In this document: positions 39,542-51,134 of the stretch, piece after piece
Layout: each line of letters opens with the position of its first letter
Numbering within the stretch: position 1 is the first letter of the stretch
Assembly (NCBI GenBank): GCA_012295275.1
Contig: CM022665.1
Coordinates: 41,503,652-41,567,651 of the forward strand
DNA: 64,000 bases
Direction of reading: 5' to 3'
Origin: Chrysomallon squamiferum
Lineage: Eukaryota > Mollusca > Gastropoda > Neomphalida > Peltospiridae
The notes under the pieces: generated by a model
What the model was told of the DNA's origin: nothing
Databases searched by the model: none
What the model saw: only the letters and a program-made list of their open reading frames with translations
Position numbers and translations under genes: made by a program

Positions 39542-41895
39542 ATGGCTTTAAAACCTGCAAAACAAGAAACAATCTGGTGCTTTAGTGTGCGTGATCCTCA
39601 ACTTCATCCAAAAGGGTTCACAATTTATAAAGTAACATGTAAAGTATGTCTTCCAAATATGTTTATGTTTTTCAAATAAATATAAGTTACATTTCGTGCA
39701 TTAAAATTAATACTATTAATAAAATTCTGTTAATATGCGAATATTGTTATAAAAATTGCATAATAGTAGCCTAAAAGGTAACTCCAGTGCCAGTTACTGA
39801 GTCTCAGTCAGTTGAGTCACGTGAGTGGCGATCATATCGCATAATCATGTATGTCTCATATTCTCCAGTTCCAAATGATGGAGGTTGGTCATGTCACCAA
39901 GGTTCACACTTCTGTTTTCATGCCTACCTATAAATTATAGAAAATGTATTTTGAACATTTCTTTCAAATGAAATGACACATACACAGTAACACTAACAAA
40001 ACAACATTCACTCCAATACAAATAAGCTTTAAAAAATTAATATATTTGTATTTGTAGAAATTACACATACATTAAAATTATATATAATATAGTGTCTGAA
40101 TCTTGGACAGCTATTAGCTATTTACTCTTTGAGTTAAGCATTTATATGGCTGTAACTAGACTCTTTGAAATGAGGCAAAAACTGATGTCTTTGAAGTCAG
40201 TTATGTCTTTCATCGCAGTGATGTTGGTAGACTTCAGATGGTAACTGTAGACATAATCAAATCCATTCAGTGGATATTGTTTCTATTGGAATAGATATTT
40301 ATATTTTATATTTTTGAAACAAAATCTTTGTTAAAAAAAAAAAAAAAAAAAGAAATATCAGTTTTGGCTATGGCCATGATTTAAATATTATTGTTTTTTG
40401 TTTTAAAATCCAATAAATAACCTAAAATAAAATTTATTTACTTTTTCAGTTTTTCCCTATAAACAAACCAGAAAGTCTTACAGAGGTTAGTATATTAATT
40501 ATATTGTGGCTCTTTCTTCCTTTTTTCTTTTCTTTTCCAAGCTATGTATTCATGTCAATATATATAAATTGATAAATATATAACTTTTCACATGGTAGAT
40601 AAATAAACTATTTTATCTATTATTTACTTTTAAGTGCAAATTTGTTTCAAAAAGTACATTCAGTTAATAAAATTAATATGATCATTTTTTTTTGAAGAAA
40701 TATTTTGACTTTTTGAATAAGGATTATCTGATATGGGTCCTATCTATTTTATATACTAATGCTTTTCTATCTACTACTAAAACAAAATGATTAACAAGAA
40801 TCACCATCCTTTATACAAAATGCTTATCGAAAACAGGTCAGGGGCCTCTGACTAGAATGGGAAATAACTCAGAGCATACTGTGTCAAGACTTACTTAAGA
40901 CTTACTGACAGAATTCAGTAGTCAACATGATGCTGTTCAGAATGTATCTGAAGCATGAGATGAGGCCCAACCTGGACATAGTTCCATTCCACAACCTGTC
41001 ACTGCTTCTCCAGACCCATGTGATACACTGGGTACCAAATCACACTGGGGAAAAGATTCAGATTAGTCTGCCGTTCTAACTGAGGATGATCTGACTTTCT
41101 ATAACATTTAAATTTGTTTAGTTTTTGGATATATATATATATTGTTTTATTTTATTTTATTTTATTAGATTGTTTGTTGGAAGAGATACAATGATTTCAA
41201 AGAACTCTTCAAAGTAATGTTGAAACTTCACAAAGCTCTCCACAGACGAGATGAATTCCCTCCCTTTGCTAAACCAAAACTGTTTGGTAAGAAACAACAT
41301 AAATCATTTTTCATTTCTGATTTGATTTAGTTTTAGTTTGCACACACACACACAGTTTGTTTAACATAAAAATAAATAAAACATAAGTTGCCTTTTTGAA
41401 GTATACTGTTACTTTATATGTGCACTAAACTATTATATATATTTTTATTTAGAAATCAAAATACAAGCTTGAAATAAAAATTTAAAAAAAAAAATGATTT
41501 CTCACCCTGAAAAAGCAAAATAATAAATTTATTTAATAACATGCTCTAGAAGTGCATTATCTTGTTGATGCAGGTCGTTTTGATGAAGCTGTAATTGAAG
41601 AAAGAAGGCTGAGTGCAATTAATCTGCTTGATTTCATTGGTCACCAGTCACACCTGTACAGTTCACAACCTTTCAAAAACTTCTGGGAGGTAAAATAAAT
41701 ATATCTTTGATTTGTAGTAGCATTTTTTCATCAATTTTTAGAGTTTATGTCTAACACAAATCTTTAGATTGTCAGTGTTTTAAAATAGTTACTAGTTATA
41801 CGTTTTGTTTTCACCATTTCTTCAGTTCATTATATTTTTATCCTTTCTGTTTAAAGTACTTCAGTTTTATGGTCTGTCTGTGTGTGTGTGTGTGT

Positions 41896-41956
<61 letters not shown>

Positions 41957-41964
41957 CCCCCTCC

Positions 41965-42003
<39 letters not shown>

Positions 42004-42036
42004 TCCTCTCTCTCCCCCTACCCTCCCTCCCTCCCT

Positions 42037-42115
<79 letters not shown>

Positions 42116-42305
42116 TCCCCCTCTCTCTTTCTCTCTCTTTCTCTTGCAATATATAAATATGGGTAGAGTAGAGAATTAAAAGACAATGAATCAGTGGAAA
42201 CTGAATACATGCAAATGGCGTTTAACATGAAAATATGTTTATGACACTTAGAAAGTTACAAAATAAAATGTTTATCAGATACGAAACTACTCTCTCTCTC
42301 TCTGC

Positions 42306-42342
<37 letters not shown>

Positions 42343-44852
42343 AATATATATTTCAAAGATTTACAACAGATTTTAATTTATTTACATAGCTGGCATAAAA
42401 TAAAATAAAAAAAATAAAAGTAAGTAAATATTTTATATATATTTACATGGGTTAAAAGATGAATGTATTCAAAAATATATATATATATATATATACTTTA
42501 TGTTTTGTGGAGAGTAGAGCTGAGAGTTTGTAACATTTATGTAAGCTTTTATTTATTTAGGGAGGGAAAGTGTCACAGTCTGGCTTCCATGCTGGTCCTG
42601 TCCTGCGTCCATCCAAACTGGACATTCTTTCCGATCACCACACCACCAGTGTTCCCCCTGATGTTGTACCGATTCTAGAGTCACAAAAACTTGCTGAATC
42701 AGCCACTGAAAGTGATGTGAAGTCGACAGTACCCGACCTGACTTCTCCTGTCAGTGAAGTATCTGAATGTAGTCAGAAGTCACAGTCAATCAGCTCAGTC
42801 AGCAAAGAGTGAGTCCAGTGTTTTTTTTATATAGATAGACAGACAGAAAAACAGATGGACAGATGGATATATATATATATATATCTTGACCATCAAATCA
42901 AGAATAACAGAATATACACCTATCTTATACTATAATAAGCTTCATTTTGATACCACTTCCATTTCCATAAGTGTGTTAGTGTCAGCATTATGACCATGTC
43001 AGAAATTAATAAAAATTCATAGTAATTGTGCTAAATGTCATCAATCTAGGATTCTCTTTCATAAGTATTTTTATATTTATAGATTTGTGATGTTTATATT
43101 GATTTTCTTTCTGTAAGCTATTTAGGTATGTTTCTTTTAAAATATTTTGATAAAGGAAACCATAACTGTTTGCTGCATTTCTTATATAATTTATAAAAGA
43201 AAACAAAAACAAAAACAACAACCAAAAAATTCCAGGTTTGGTTTACTGAAGCAGTTTTTGTTTCCTGGGCTGAAATCTGTTCTCATAATAAAAATAAAGT
43301 TCAGATTTATCATCATCATCATCATCATTATAACTTCTGGTGTAACAATGAATTAGATTAATAAACATTCTGCTCCTGTTCTGTCACCTTAATTTTTTTT
43401 TTTTTTTTTTATAAATATTTTTAAATATATTTTTTTTAATTATTATTATCTAGGATTAAACTCCTAGAAGGAACGTGGAACTTCCCACAACTTCCCGACA
43501 ACATCAGTCTGAGTTCGTCCATCGACGTTGACGAGTTTGGCGACACTGATGCCGACTCGCCCCTCGCCACGTCTCTCCCCGACACAGACCTGTCTTTCTT
43601 TGACCCCATCAAATCGGACACGGGAAGTCATTCTGAGCATGAGCATGACCTCACTCAGAGCGTCAGCTGGCTTATACAAGCTAAAACCACCTGCGCCAAC
43701 ATAGACGACATCGACGGAGATATGCCACTCGGAGCAGAAGCTGTCAGTGAGGAATTTGAACATGGCCGCATGGTTGCCAAGGAAATGACGGTCTCCAACA
43801 ACAGTTCGGTTCGAGGGAGCCGGGATGACCTCACAGAGAGCTGTCAGAGTGGACAGAGTGACCACACGTTTGACATCAGCGAGTTCGACCCGTTGAGGAA
43901 TCGGTCGTTGTCGAAGGTGGAGTGTGGGAAAGGTGACATTGATCTGTCTCGTCCCAGCTCTGTGAGTCAGGGCAGTGCCAATTCTGTCTCCAGTATCTCT
44001 TCACCAGCCAGGTCTGAAAGTTTACAGAGTTAATTGATTTTTTTTTTTCAGAAATTTTAATTGTTTTTTTGATTACTCATTTGTAGGACAAAAAAAAAAA
44101 AAAAAAAAAACATTTGCAGTTTAATAATTTTAAAATATTTAAATCTGAATGTATTATTTCAGTGTGGGTCTTGTTTTTAATTTTTATGAATTTACATCAG
44201 TTTGGAAATGTTAATATAGATAATTATTTTTCAGTCAGACGCAAATGTAGCTATTTATGGTTAATTTTATACTATGTGTATATGAGGAAGTATCATGCAG
44301 TATGTACATACAAAGTATAGTATGAAGCACGAAAAGCCACAGCATAAATAATTATTTTATGCAAGAATCTATGTGTGTGTGTGTGAGTGTGTATGAGTAG
44401 GTATCTGTGATAATTTACGTTCTTGCTATTCTATCTTCCTTCACACACTCATTGTGGTTTACTTAACAGATCAAGCAAATCAGTTTCTAGAGGTTGCAGT
44501 ATGACACCAAGTCCCAGAAAACAGAGGACTACCACTCAGTCAAGTGTCTCGACCATGGATCTGGGTGGCAAAGATGACTACATTTACCTGGCAGCCAACC
44601 AGATCTGCCTGGCTCAGGAGTGTGAAGCCAATGGAAGTTATGAAACAGCTTTTAACTGTTACAAGACCGGTGTTGGAATTCTGTTGCAAGGAGTACAAGG
44701 TATATAGATAATAAAAAAAAAATGTGTCAATGAGCAAGTCGTTTGTATGGTAGTTTACTGACTGGAATTTTTAATTTTAAGAATTTTGCTTTTATTGTTT
44801 TAATAATTATATGATAATTATTGTTATTATAATAATTTTATTATTAATATTA

Positions 44853-44883
<31 letters not shown>

Positions 44884-47800
44884 TTTATTACCATAATCAT
44901 TATCATTCTTCTTCTTATTATTATCATCATTATTAATAATATTGTATTATGTTATTATTATTATAATCATTTTCATTAGCATTATTATTATTATTTTTTT
45001 ATTTTGCCTTACTATTTACTAATTTGTTGATATGTTTGTTTTATTTTTTTGAACTATGACTCAAACTTGTCTTTTTTCTAGCTGACAGCAACAAAGCTCG
45101 AAGAGATGCTGTACGCAGGAAGACAGCTCAGTACTTAATCAAAGCAGAGGATTTGTACAATCGCTACCTGGCCAAGGACAGCTGTGATGAGTGGAGATGG
45201 TCAGGTGTACGTTTTGAATTAAAGATAAAACTTTTTCTTACAACCACAGAAATATTTTTTAGTTTTCATGGATGACGTCTGTTTTCTCGTTACCGTTTTT
45301 AACTTTTTGTGAACGAACGTGATATTTTTTGAGTTCAAAATTAATATAAAAATTATTTCAAAATATAAAATTTTCATAGAGTTAAACTTTTAGAAGGAAC
45401 TTGAAACTTGAAAGTTCCCACAAGAAAGGCATAAAAAAAAGAAAAAAGAAGAAGACATAAAAATAAAAATAAAAATAATAATAATAATAATAATAGTGAC
45501 AGAAGTAGTAGTAGTAGCAGCAGCAGCAATAGAACTATAATAATAATAAATAATTTAAAAATTATTATTAATATAAACATGTTTAATTTAGATTGACACG
45601 GTCCTATCACCAGCTCTAGAAATTGATCCAGCACTTGCTTTTGTTCGAGGCTCCATCTCTGAATTAAGAAATTTCAAAGTGCTGGGAACAGTTCACAAGG
45701 TCATCCTTGTCATGGATAAAAGCACTGATGAGACGTACTGTGTTAAGGTTTGTTAAAGAACAGGATTTTTAATAATCATTTTTATTGTTATTGATTTTTT
45801 GTTAGTCAGTGAAGTATGTATCTGTTTCATATACATGTAATTATTTCAAATAATGTAATAAAAATATCATTGAATAATTAATCAAAAAGTGCATTTTATT
45901 ATTTTAATATATTTTTTTTATTATGTCATTAACATATATACATCTGCTATGTTTTTATTTAGTATATTTTAATGTTGATGTCACACACACATGCACACAC
46001 ACACACACACATGCACACTTACAGGTACAAATAATACAATAGTACTAAACAAGTAATTTCTTGCAACACTTCAGACGATACACAAGGCTTCCATGCTGTT
46101 AGAGAAGAAGGCTACCATCCTGCCCACCTCTTGTCCATACATGGTCAGCTTGTACAAGTTCTACGAGACTCAAGATGCTATTTACTTGCTGCTGCAGCAT
46201 GCCAGTGGAGGGAAGCTTTGGACCTACATTGGTAGCTACATCCTCAACAGCATGGCCAATGCATCGGGTGACGAAATTAATCTGGGCATCGGTCTGCCGG
46301 AGAGCAAAAACATTTATTCAGGTCAGAAAACACACACTGTGGTTGAGGATGTAGCTAAAATCAAACCGAAAGATGAGAATGTCTGTGAGATTTCTACTTC
46401 TGTCAGTGAAAACAAACGTCTGACCATAGGACCAAAAACATCCGAAGGACGCTATATCAAATTTGTCAACGTAAGCTCGCCCGAAGAAAATAATGTTGAG
46501 AACAATGACAGTCTTCTGGATGACAGCATGTTATCACCCAGCAGCAACAAGAAACCTGATTACAACAGACTGTCCAGCATGTCTTCAGACGGTTTCCATG
46601 GCAGTGACGTTTTGAATACGAGTCATGCTGCAGCAGACATGGATGACCTGGATGAGGAAGAAGGTCAGTTTCAGGATATTTTGAAAGAAACACGACCGTC
46701 GTTAGAAAAGTTTTCCATAAACAGTTTTGACAGTGATGGCTTCCACAGACTGGACAGTGCCCTCTCTGACCAGATTGAAAAGATTCCCGAAGGAAACGAG
46801 TTTCCTGAGATGGACCCCAGGGACACTTCAGTGACTCTGGACAAAGACGAAGTCTTCTGTAACAGTGCCGTGATGGAAAATCAGAATACTTCTGTTTTGT
46901 CAGACGCAGACAACCATGACACCTCTAGCAAAGCAAACTCAGAAGCTGAACAGATTGTACAGAGCTCGAAAGAACTGATCAAATCAGTGGAACGAATCCT
47001 TTCAGAATCGGACGGCACAAGTCAGTCGCCGACACATCCAGAAGATGCCCAAACTGACGACGATACCGGAGTGACGACTACATCAACAGAAGACATCAAT
47101 CTGTCTCCTTTAAGTCTTTCACCAGGTCAGGTTACGAATGTGTCTAGGGATTCTGGAGAGACTAGTATTTACGACATCCATCGAACACCCAACGACAGCG
47201 ACTCAAGTGAGGCTGCTGAGAAAGCTAAAACTGTGGTCTGTGATATGAACTCTGATAATGGTGAACAGTGTAATAACAGTACACACCAGTCTGTAGATAC
47301 TTTGATATATTCCAGCATGGAAGATGGCAAAACTGCAAGAGATGGTGCGGGAAAGAAAGGAACTGACAAAAAATTGTCATCCAAACGATCGGGAAAGTCG
47401 CTGACAAAACTGAGTCTTAGTCGAATGAACTCGAACGATCTTATGACAAGATCGGCCTCCTTTGAATGTGATATGAAGTCACCCACCAAGAACCGAGCTC
47501 GTGCTCTGTCTAGTTTTTTTGAACAGTTGGATGCCATTGATCCAGAACAAGTGAAACTTCCCGAATCTTGTATCAAGCGTTGGGCAGCTGAGATTGTATG
47601 TGCCTTGTCGAGATTACATGAGTTTGGAATCATTTGCAGGTAAAACTGTGATTTTTTACTGTATCATCTCTAGCTATTAATAGTTCAAAGATAATTAGGA
47701 AATAAGAATCACATGCCTATGTATAAGTGGGTTTTAGGCTCATTAAAAATGAATTTATAAATTCCTGATCTTTTTTTCCTCGGGGAAGGTGCATATAAAA

Positions 47801-48565
47801 ATATATTTTGCTTCTAATCAGTAAGAGTAACTCCTATAGTGCAGCACTGGATTTCTTCTCAAACCAATTCACAGAGTCTGTTGTTTAATAACTGTTGAAA
47901 ATAACAGAGTGTTCAAATACCATGAAATAAATGGGTGAACTCTGATTTATTCTGGATCATTGAACATCTGCTATTCATTTTTATTTTTTATTTATTTATT
48001 ATTTTTGACACTTTCTTTTCAGAGATTTAAAACCTGACAACATACTTCTTGGTGACAGAGGTCATATCCTGTTGACCTACTTCTGTCAGTTATCACAGAG
48101 TGACAAGGTCATTGACCAGAAAGCTGTAGAACAGCTGTATGTTGCACCAGGTAAAAAAAAAAAAATTTAATTTTTTTTTTTTTAATTTTAAAAAAATTAA
48201 TAAAAAAAAAATTAAAATAATAGTTAATAAAAATTTTAATTTGCAAATGTAAATTAGTATAAATCTCACAATTTAATTACTTAATTTTTTCTTTTGTAAA
48301 ATAAATAATTAATATGATTAGGCTATTTAAGACATAAGCTAAATAAAAACTGCTCTTATATGACCTGAAATGATGAAAATTGAATTTTATAAAGTCTTGA
48401 TCCTAATGAATCAAAAATTAAAATAATTATTCTTGTATGAAATAAAAAAGAAATATCAGCACATTTTATAATAGATTTTTTTTTTTCCTTTGTTGATTTC
48501 ATTGCTTTTTTTTTGTTATTATGATGATAATGATTATGATTATTATTATCATTATCATTGTTATT

Positions 48566-48607
<42 letters not shown>

Positions 48608-49092
48608 GTTATTTTTATAGATTTTTTTAACAGATTAATAAGCATGTTTTCTTATTATATATAGATTTTTTTTAACAGATTAATAAACATGTTTTACTAA
48701 AATAACTTTCTTCTTCTTATTATTATTATTATCATTATTATCATTATTATTATTATTATTTTCAGAGGTTAGTTCAATTTCTGGGTACTCAGAAGTTTGT
48801 GACTGGTGGAGTCTGGGTGCCTTGTTGTATGAACTGCTTGTAGGAAAGGTTTGACATAACTTCCATTTTAACAGCTTTAAGAACTCAAGTTTACACGCAT
48901 CTGTTTTCTAGTTTCAGAGAGATGCAGTAATAGTTACATTTATTTATTTATTTTTTTAAATCCGTTAAGTTGTCATCCAGACATTCCTGATTTCATTTGT
49001 GAGATGAGTATTTTTCACTGCCACAATTATTCTCAGTCTGTCATAGAAATGAAACAAACAAATTATTTGCCTTAACGTAATAAAATTTGTAT

Positions 49093-49146
<54 letters not shown>

Positions 49147-49953
49147 TATTACTATTAATATTATTATTATTTTTTATTTTTTTTCTAGAGTCTACTTCAT
49201 TGTCATCCAGGTGGAATCAATTCTCACACACAACTCTACATTCCTTCACATATCTCAGCAGAAGGGCAAGCTTTGCTGCATGAGGTACCTTGTGAATTTA
49301 TTAATCATATACATACATACATACATATATATATAACTTTGTTTTTCTTTCTCAATAACTACAGTTTGTTTATTTTAGCCAGTACCATTAATGCACTAAA
49401 TATTGCTGTTTAATGGATTTTTAAAATTATTTGTCCATTATTTATCTAGTTCTTTATTATGCATATTTATTCATCAAAGTTTCACTGATTGCTGTTCAGT
49501 CTGTTTATTTTAGCAATGTAAATATCTCACATTATTCATTCACAGGTTTTTTAAAGTTATTTTTTTATTAGTTTTCTCGTTCATAATCAAACTGTATTAC
49601 AGCTACAGTGTTTTTTGTTTTTATTGTTATTGTTTTTTTATACTGGAGTGTTATGTAACATCCATTCATTCATTCTTAAAAGGAAATTAATACAGATGTA
49701 TGTACCTTTTCTCATTCTTTCTCTTTTTAGTTCATATGCTAGTATTTCTTCCACTCTGTCTGCACAAATATTTTAAATAGTCATCAGAAGAAATATTCAA
49801 ATCTGACAGTTTTAATATCTTTTTTTATATCTTCTTCAGCTACTTCATTTCAACCAGCATGAACGACTTGGATCTGGCATTGATGGAGCAGAGGCCATCA
49901 AAGCTCATCCATTTTTTTGTGACATCAACTGGAACAGTCTAGAAAATCAGTGA
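39542..49953 (+). CDS. RPS6KC1: Ribosomal protein S6 kinase delta-1 (RPK118), complete, 14 exons, 1224 aa
   Basis: Endosomal scaffold/pseudokinase-like protein whose PX domain binds PI3P and which in mammals binds sphingosine kinase 1 and PRDX3. Exons: 39542-39643, 40450-40485, 41169-41286, 41574-41689, 42561-42808, 43454-44011, 44470-44699, 45082-45206, 45592-45747, 46075-47639, 48023-48150, 48766-48848, 49189-49284, 49840-49953; phases agree at every junction. PX domain: residues about 10-124 ([22 protein letters not shown]). Acidic Ser-rich linker: about 125-428. MIT domain: about 429-505 ([20 protein letters not shown]). Kinase N-lobe from about 540, with the VAIK-type lysine at 563. A 435-residue insert spans about 622-1057. 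C-lobe: CRDLKPDN at 1084, TYF in place of DFG, APE, and [16 protein letters not shown] loss is shared with the mammalian protein as I recall it, so catalysis is doubtful. Mammalian RPS6KC1 is about 1066 aa; the excess is in linker and insert. The exon 6 donor GTCTGA is weak. Confidence 0.95.
41879..42144. repeat. (TG)n-(CT)n compound microsatellite in RPS6KC1 intron 4
   Basis: A TG run passes into about 245 nt of almost pure CT with CCCT/CCTC interruptions. A shorter CT block lies at 42291-42343. Reading frames through it are artefacts. Confidence 0.95.
46075..47639 (+). CDS. RPS6KC1: RPS6KC1 exon 10: kinase N-lobe end, giant insert and start of C-lobe
   Basis: A single 1565-nt exon encodes the end of the kinase N-lobe ([16 protein letters not shown] onwards, with [21 protein letters not shown] as the hinge). 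It then encodes about 435 residues rich in Ser, Asp, Glu and Asn, then [20 protein letters not shown] leading into the catalytic loop. The insert repeats a motif of the form SSDGFHGSD / [12 protein letters not shown], which may be a docking or phosphorylation site. The exon ends AG, completing Arg of the CRD motif with exon 11. Confidence 0.93.
48520..48620. repeat. (ATT)n/(ATC)n-rich tract in RPS6KC1 intron 11
   Basis: Mixed ATT/ATC trinucleotides; a second tract at about 48717-48761 runs directly into the exon 12 acceptor TTCAG. Confidence 0.85.
49095..49145. repeat. (CA)n microsatellite in RPS6KC1 intron 12
   Basis: Pure CA run about 45 nt from the exon 13 acceptor, followed by ATT units and a T run. 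Confidence 0.95.
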
Positions 49954-50322
49954 TTTTAATTACAACGTGAGCTAGAATATTCTTAGAAATCAGTGAGATT
50001 TTGATTACGTCAGTTGAGAAAAACCGGTGATGTCAACTGGAACAACCTTGAAAATCATTTATTTTAATTACAACATCAGTTGGGACAGTCCAGAATTTCA
50101 GTGATTTCAGCTGGAACATTCTAGAAAATCTGTGATTTTAATTACAACATCAGTGATGTATGATTTTTTTTATTACAGCAATTGGAACAGTCTAGAAATG
50201 TTTTTTTTTTTTTTAAAAGAACTATTAATTGGGAAAATCATTTATTTTAATCACACCATCACTTAGAACAGTCTGGAATATCAGATATTTTAATTTCATC
50301 AACTGGAACAGTCTAGAAAACA
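49924..50322 (+). repeat. Degenerate tandem repeat derived from the RPS6KC1 coding end and stop codon
   Basis: The last coding segment with its stop and following bases (ATCAACTGGAACAGTCTAGA, then AAATCAGTGATTTTAATTAC) recurs about nine times in diverged, partly shortened form. Copies start near 49924, 49970, 50031, 50084, 50107, 50175, 50222, 50258 and 50298. Unit length is about 35-60 nt. Only the first copy is translated; the rest would lie in the 3' UTR. Confidence 0.8.
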
Positions 50323-50964
50323 TGGCAGAGAATCAATTAATTACAGTATCATTGAAATTCAGATTACTGTTGCAATACAATTGAAATAAGAGATTTTTAA
50401 AAAGATGATGATAATTTTAATGATTTTCAGTACAACATAGTAACCAGGACGTCACAGATAACAAAGATAAAACACAAATCATAACTCACTGTCATACACA
50501 TCAGTCAGAATAGTATTAAAGACTGTGATATTAGAATAAATGTACTTAAAAACTGGTGCTGTGCATGAGAAAATATAAAATACTAAAATGTTAGTGAAGT
50601 ATATTCATAATATAGAGCCAATATTAATCAAAAATAAATTACATGGTAATTTAAGGCAAACAGCTCTGAAATAGAATCATAATGGATTCTCTCTTGTTAG
50701 GGAAGTAGATTTAAGGACTCACCTTGAAGGGAATATTTAAGAATTTATATGTTTCTTTTAGATTAAAACAAGCCTGTAATGAGAACATTGGCTGTGTCAA
50801 AAGACATTTAGGTTCGTGATGGAGAAAACTGAACTGTTGATGCAGTTCTCAATGATCTGTTTTTTTTTCTGGCTTTGTTATTTACTAGAACATTGAAAGA
50901 ATTGATTTAATTTTTAAAAAAAAAAAAATATTATTTATCATTTGACTTAAACAAACTGTTGTCA

Positions 50965-51134
50965 TGAATATTAACAATGTAATATAACACTGAATATTAA
51001 CTATGTAATATAATACTGAATATTAACAGTATAATATAATATTGAATGTTAACTATGTAATATAATACTGAATATTAACAATTTAATATTATACTGAATA
51101 TTAACTATGTAATGTAATACTGAATATTAACTTA
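50965..51134. repeat. 26-bp tandem repeat, ~6.5 copies
   Basis: Exact 26-nt period, starting at 50965, 50991, 51017, 51043, 51069 and 51095, with a partial copy at 51121. The unit begins TGAATATTAAC and ends TAATATAATAC. Copies differ by a few substitutions and no indels. Confidence 0.92.

Noticed and set aside
43234-43356. Possible extra RPS6KC1 exon after TTCCAG
   Set aside because: The frame lacks a good donor and the flanking exons (5 and 6) join in phase without it.
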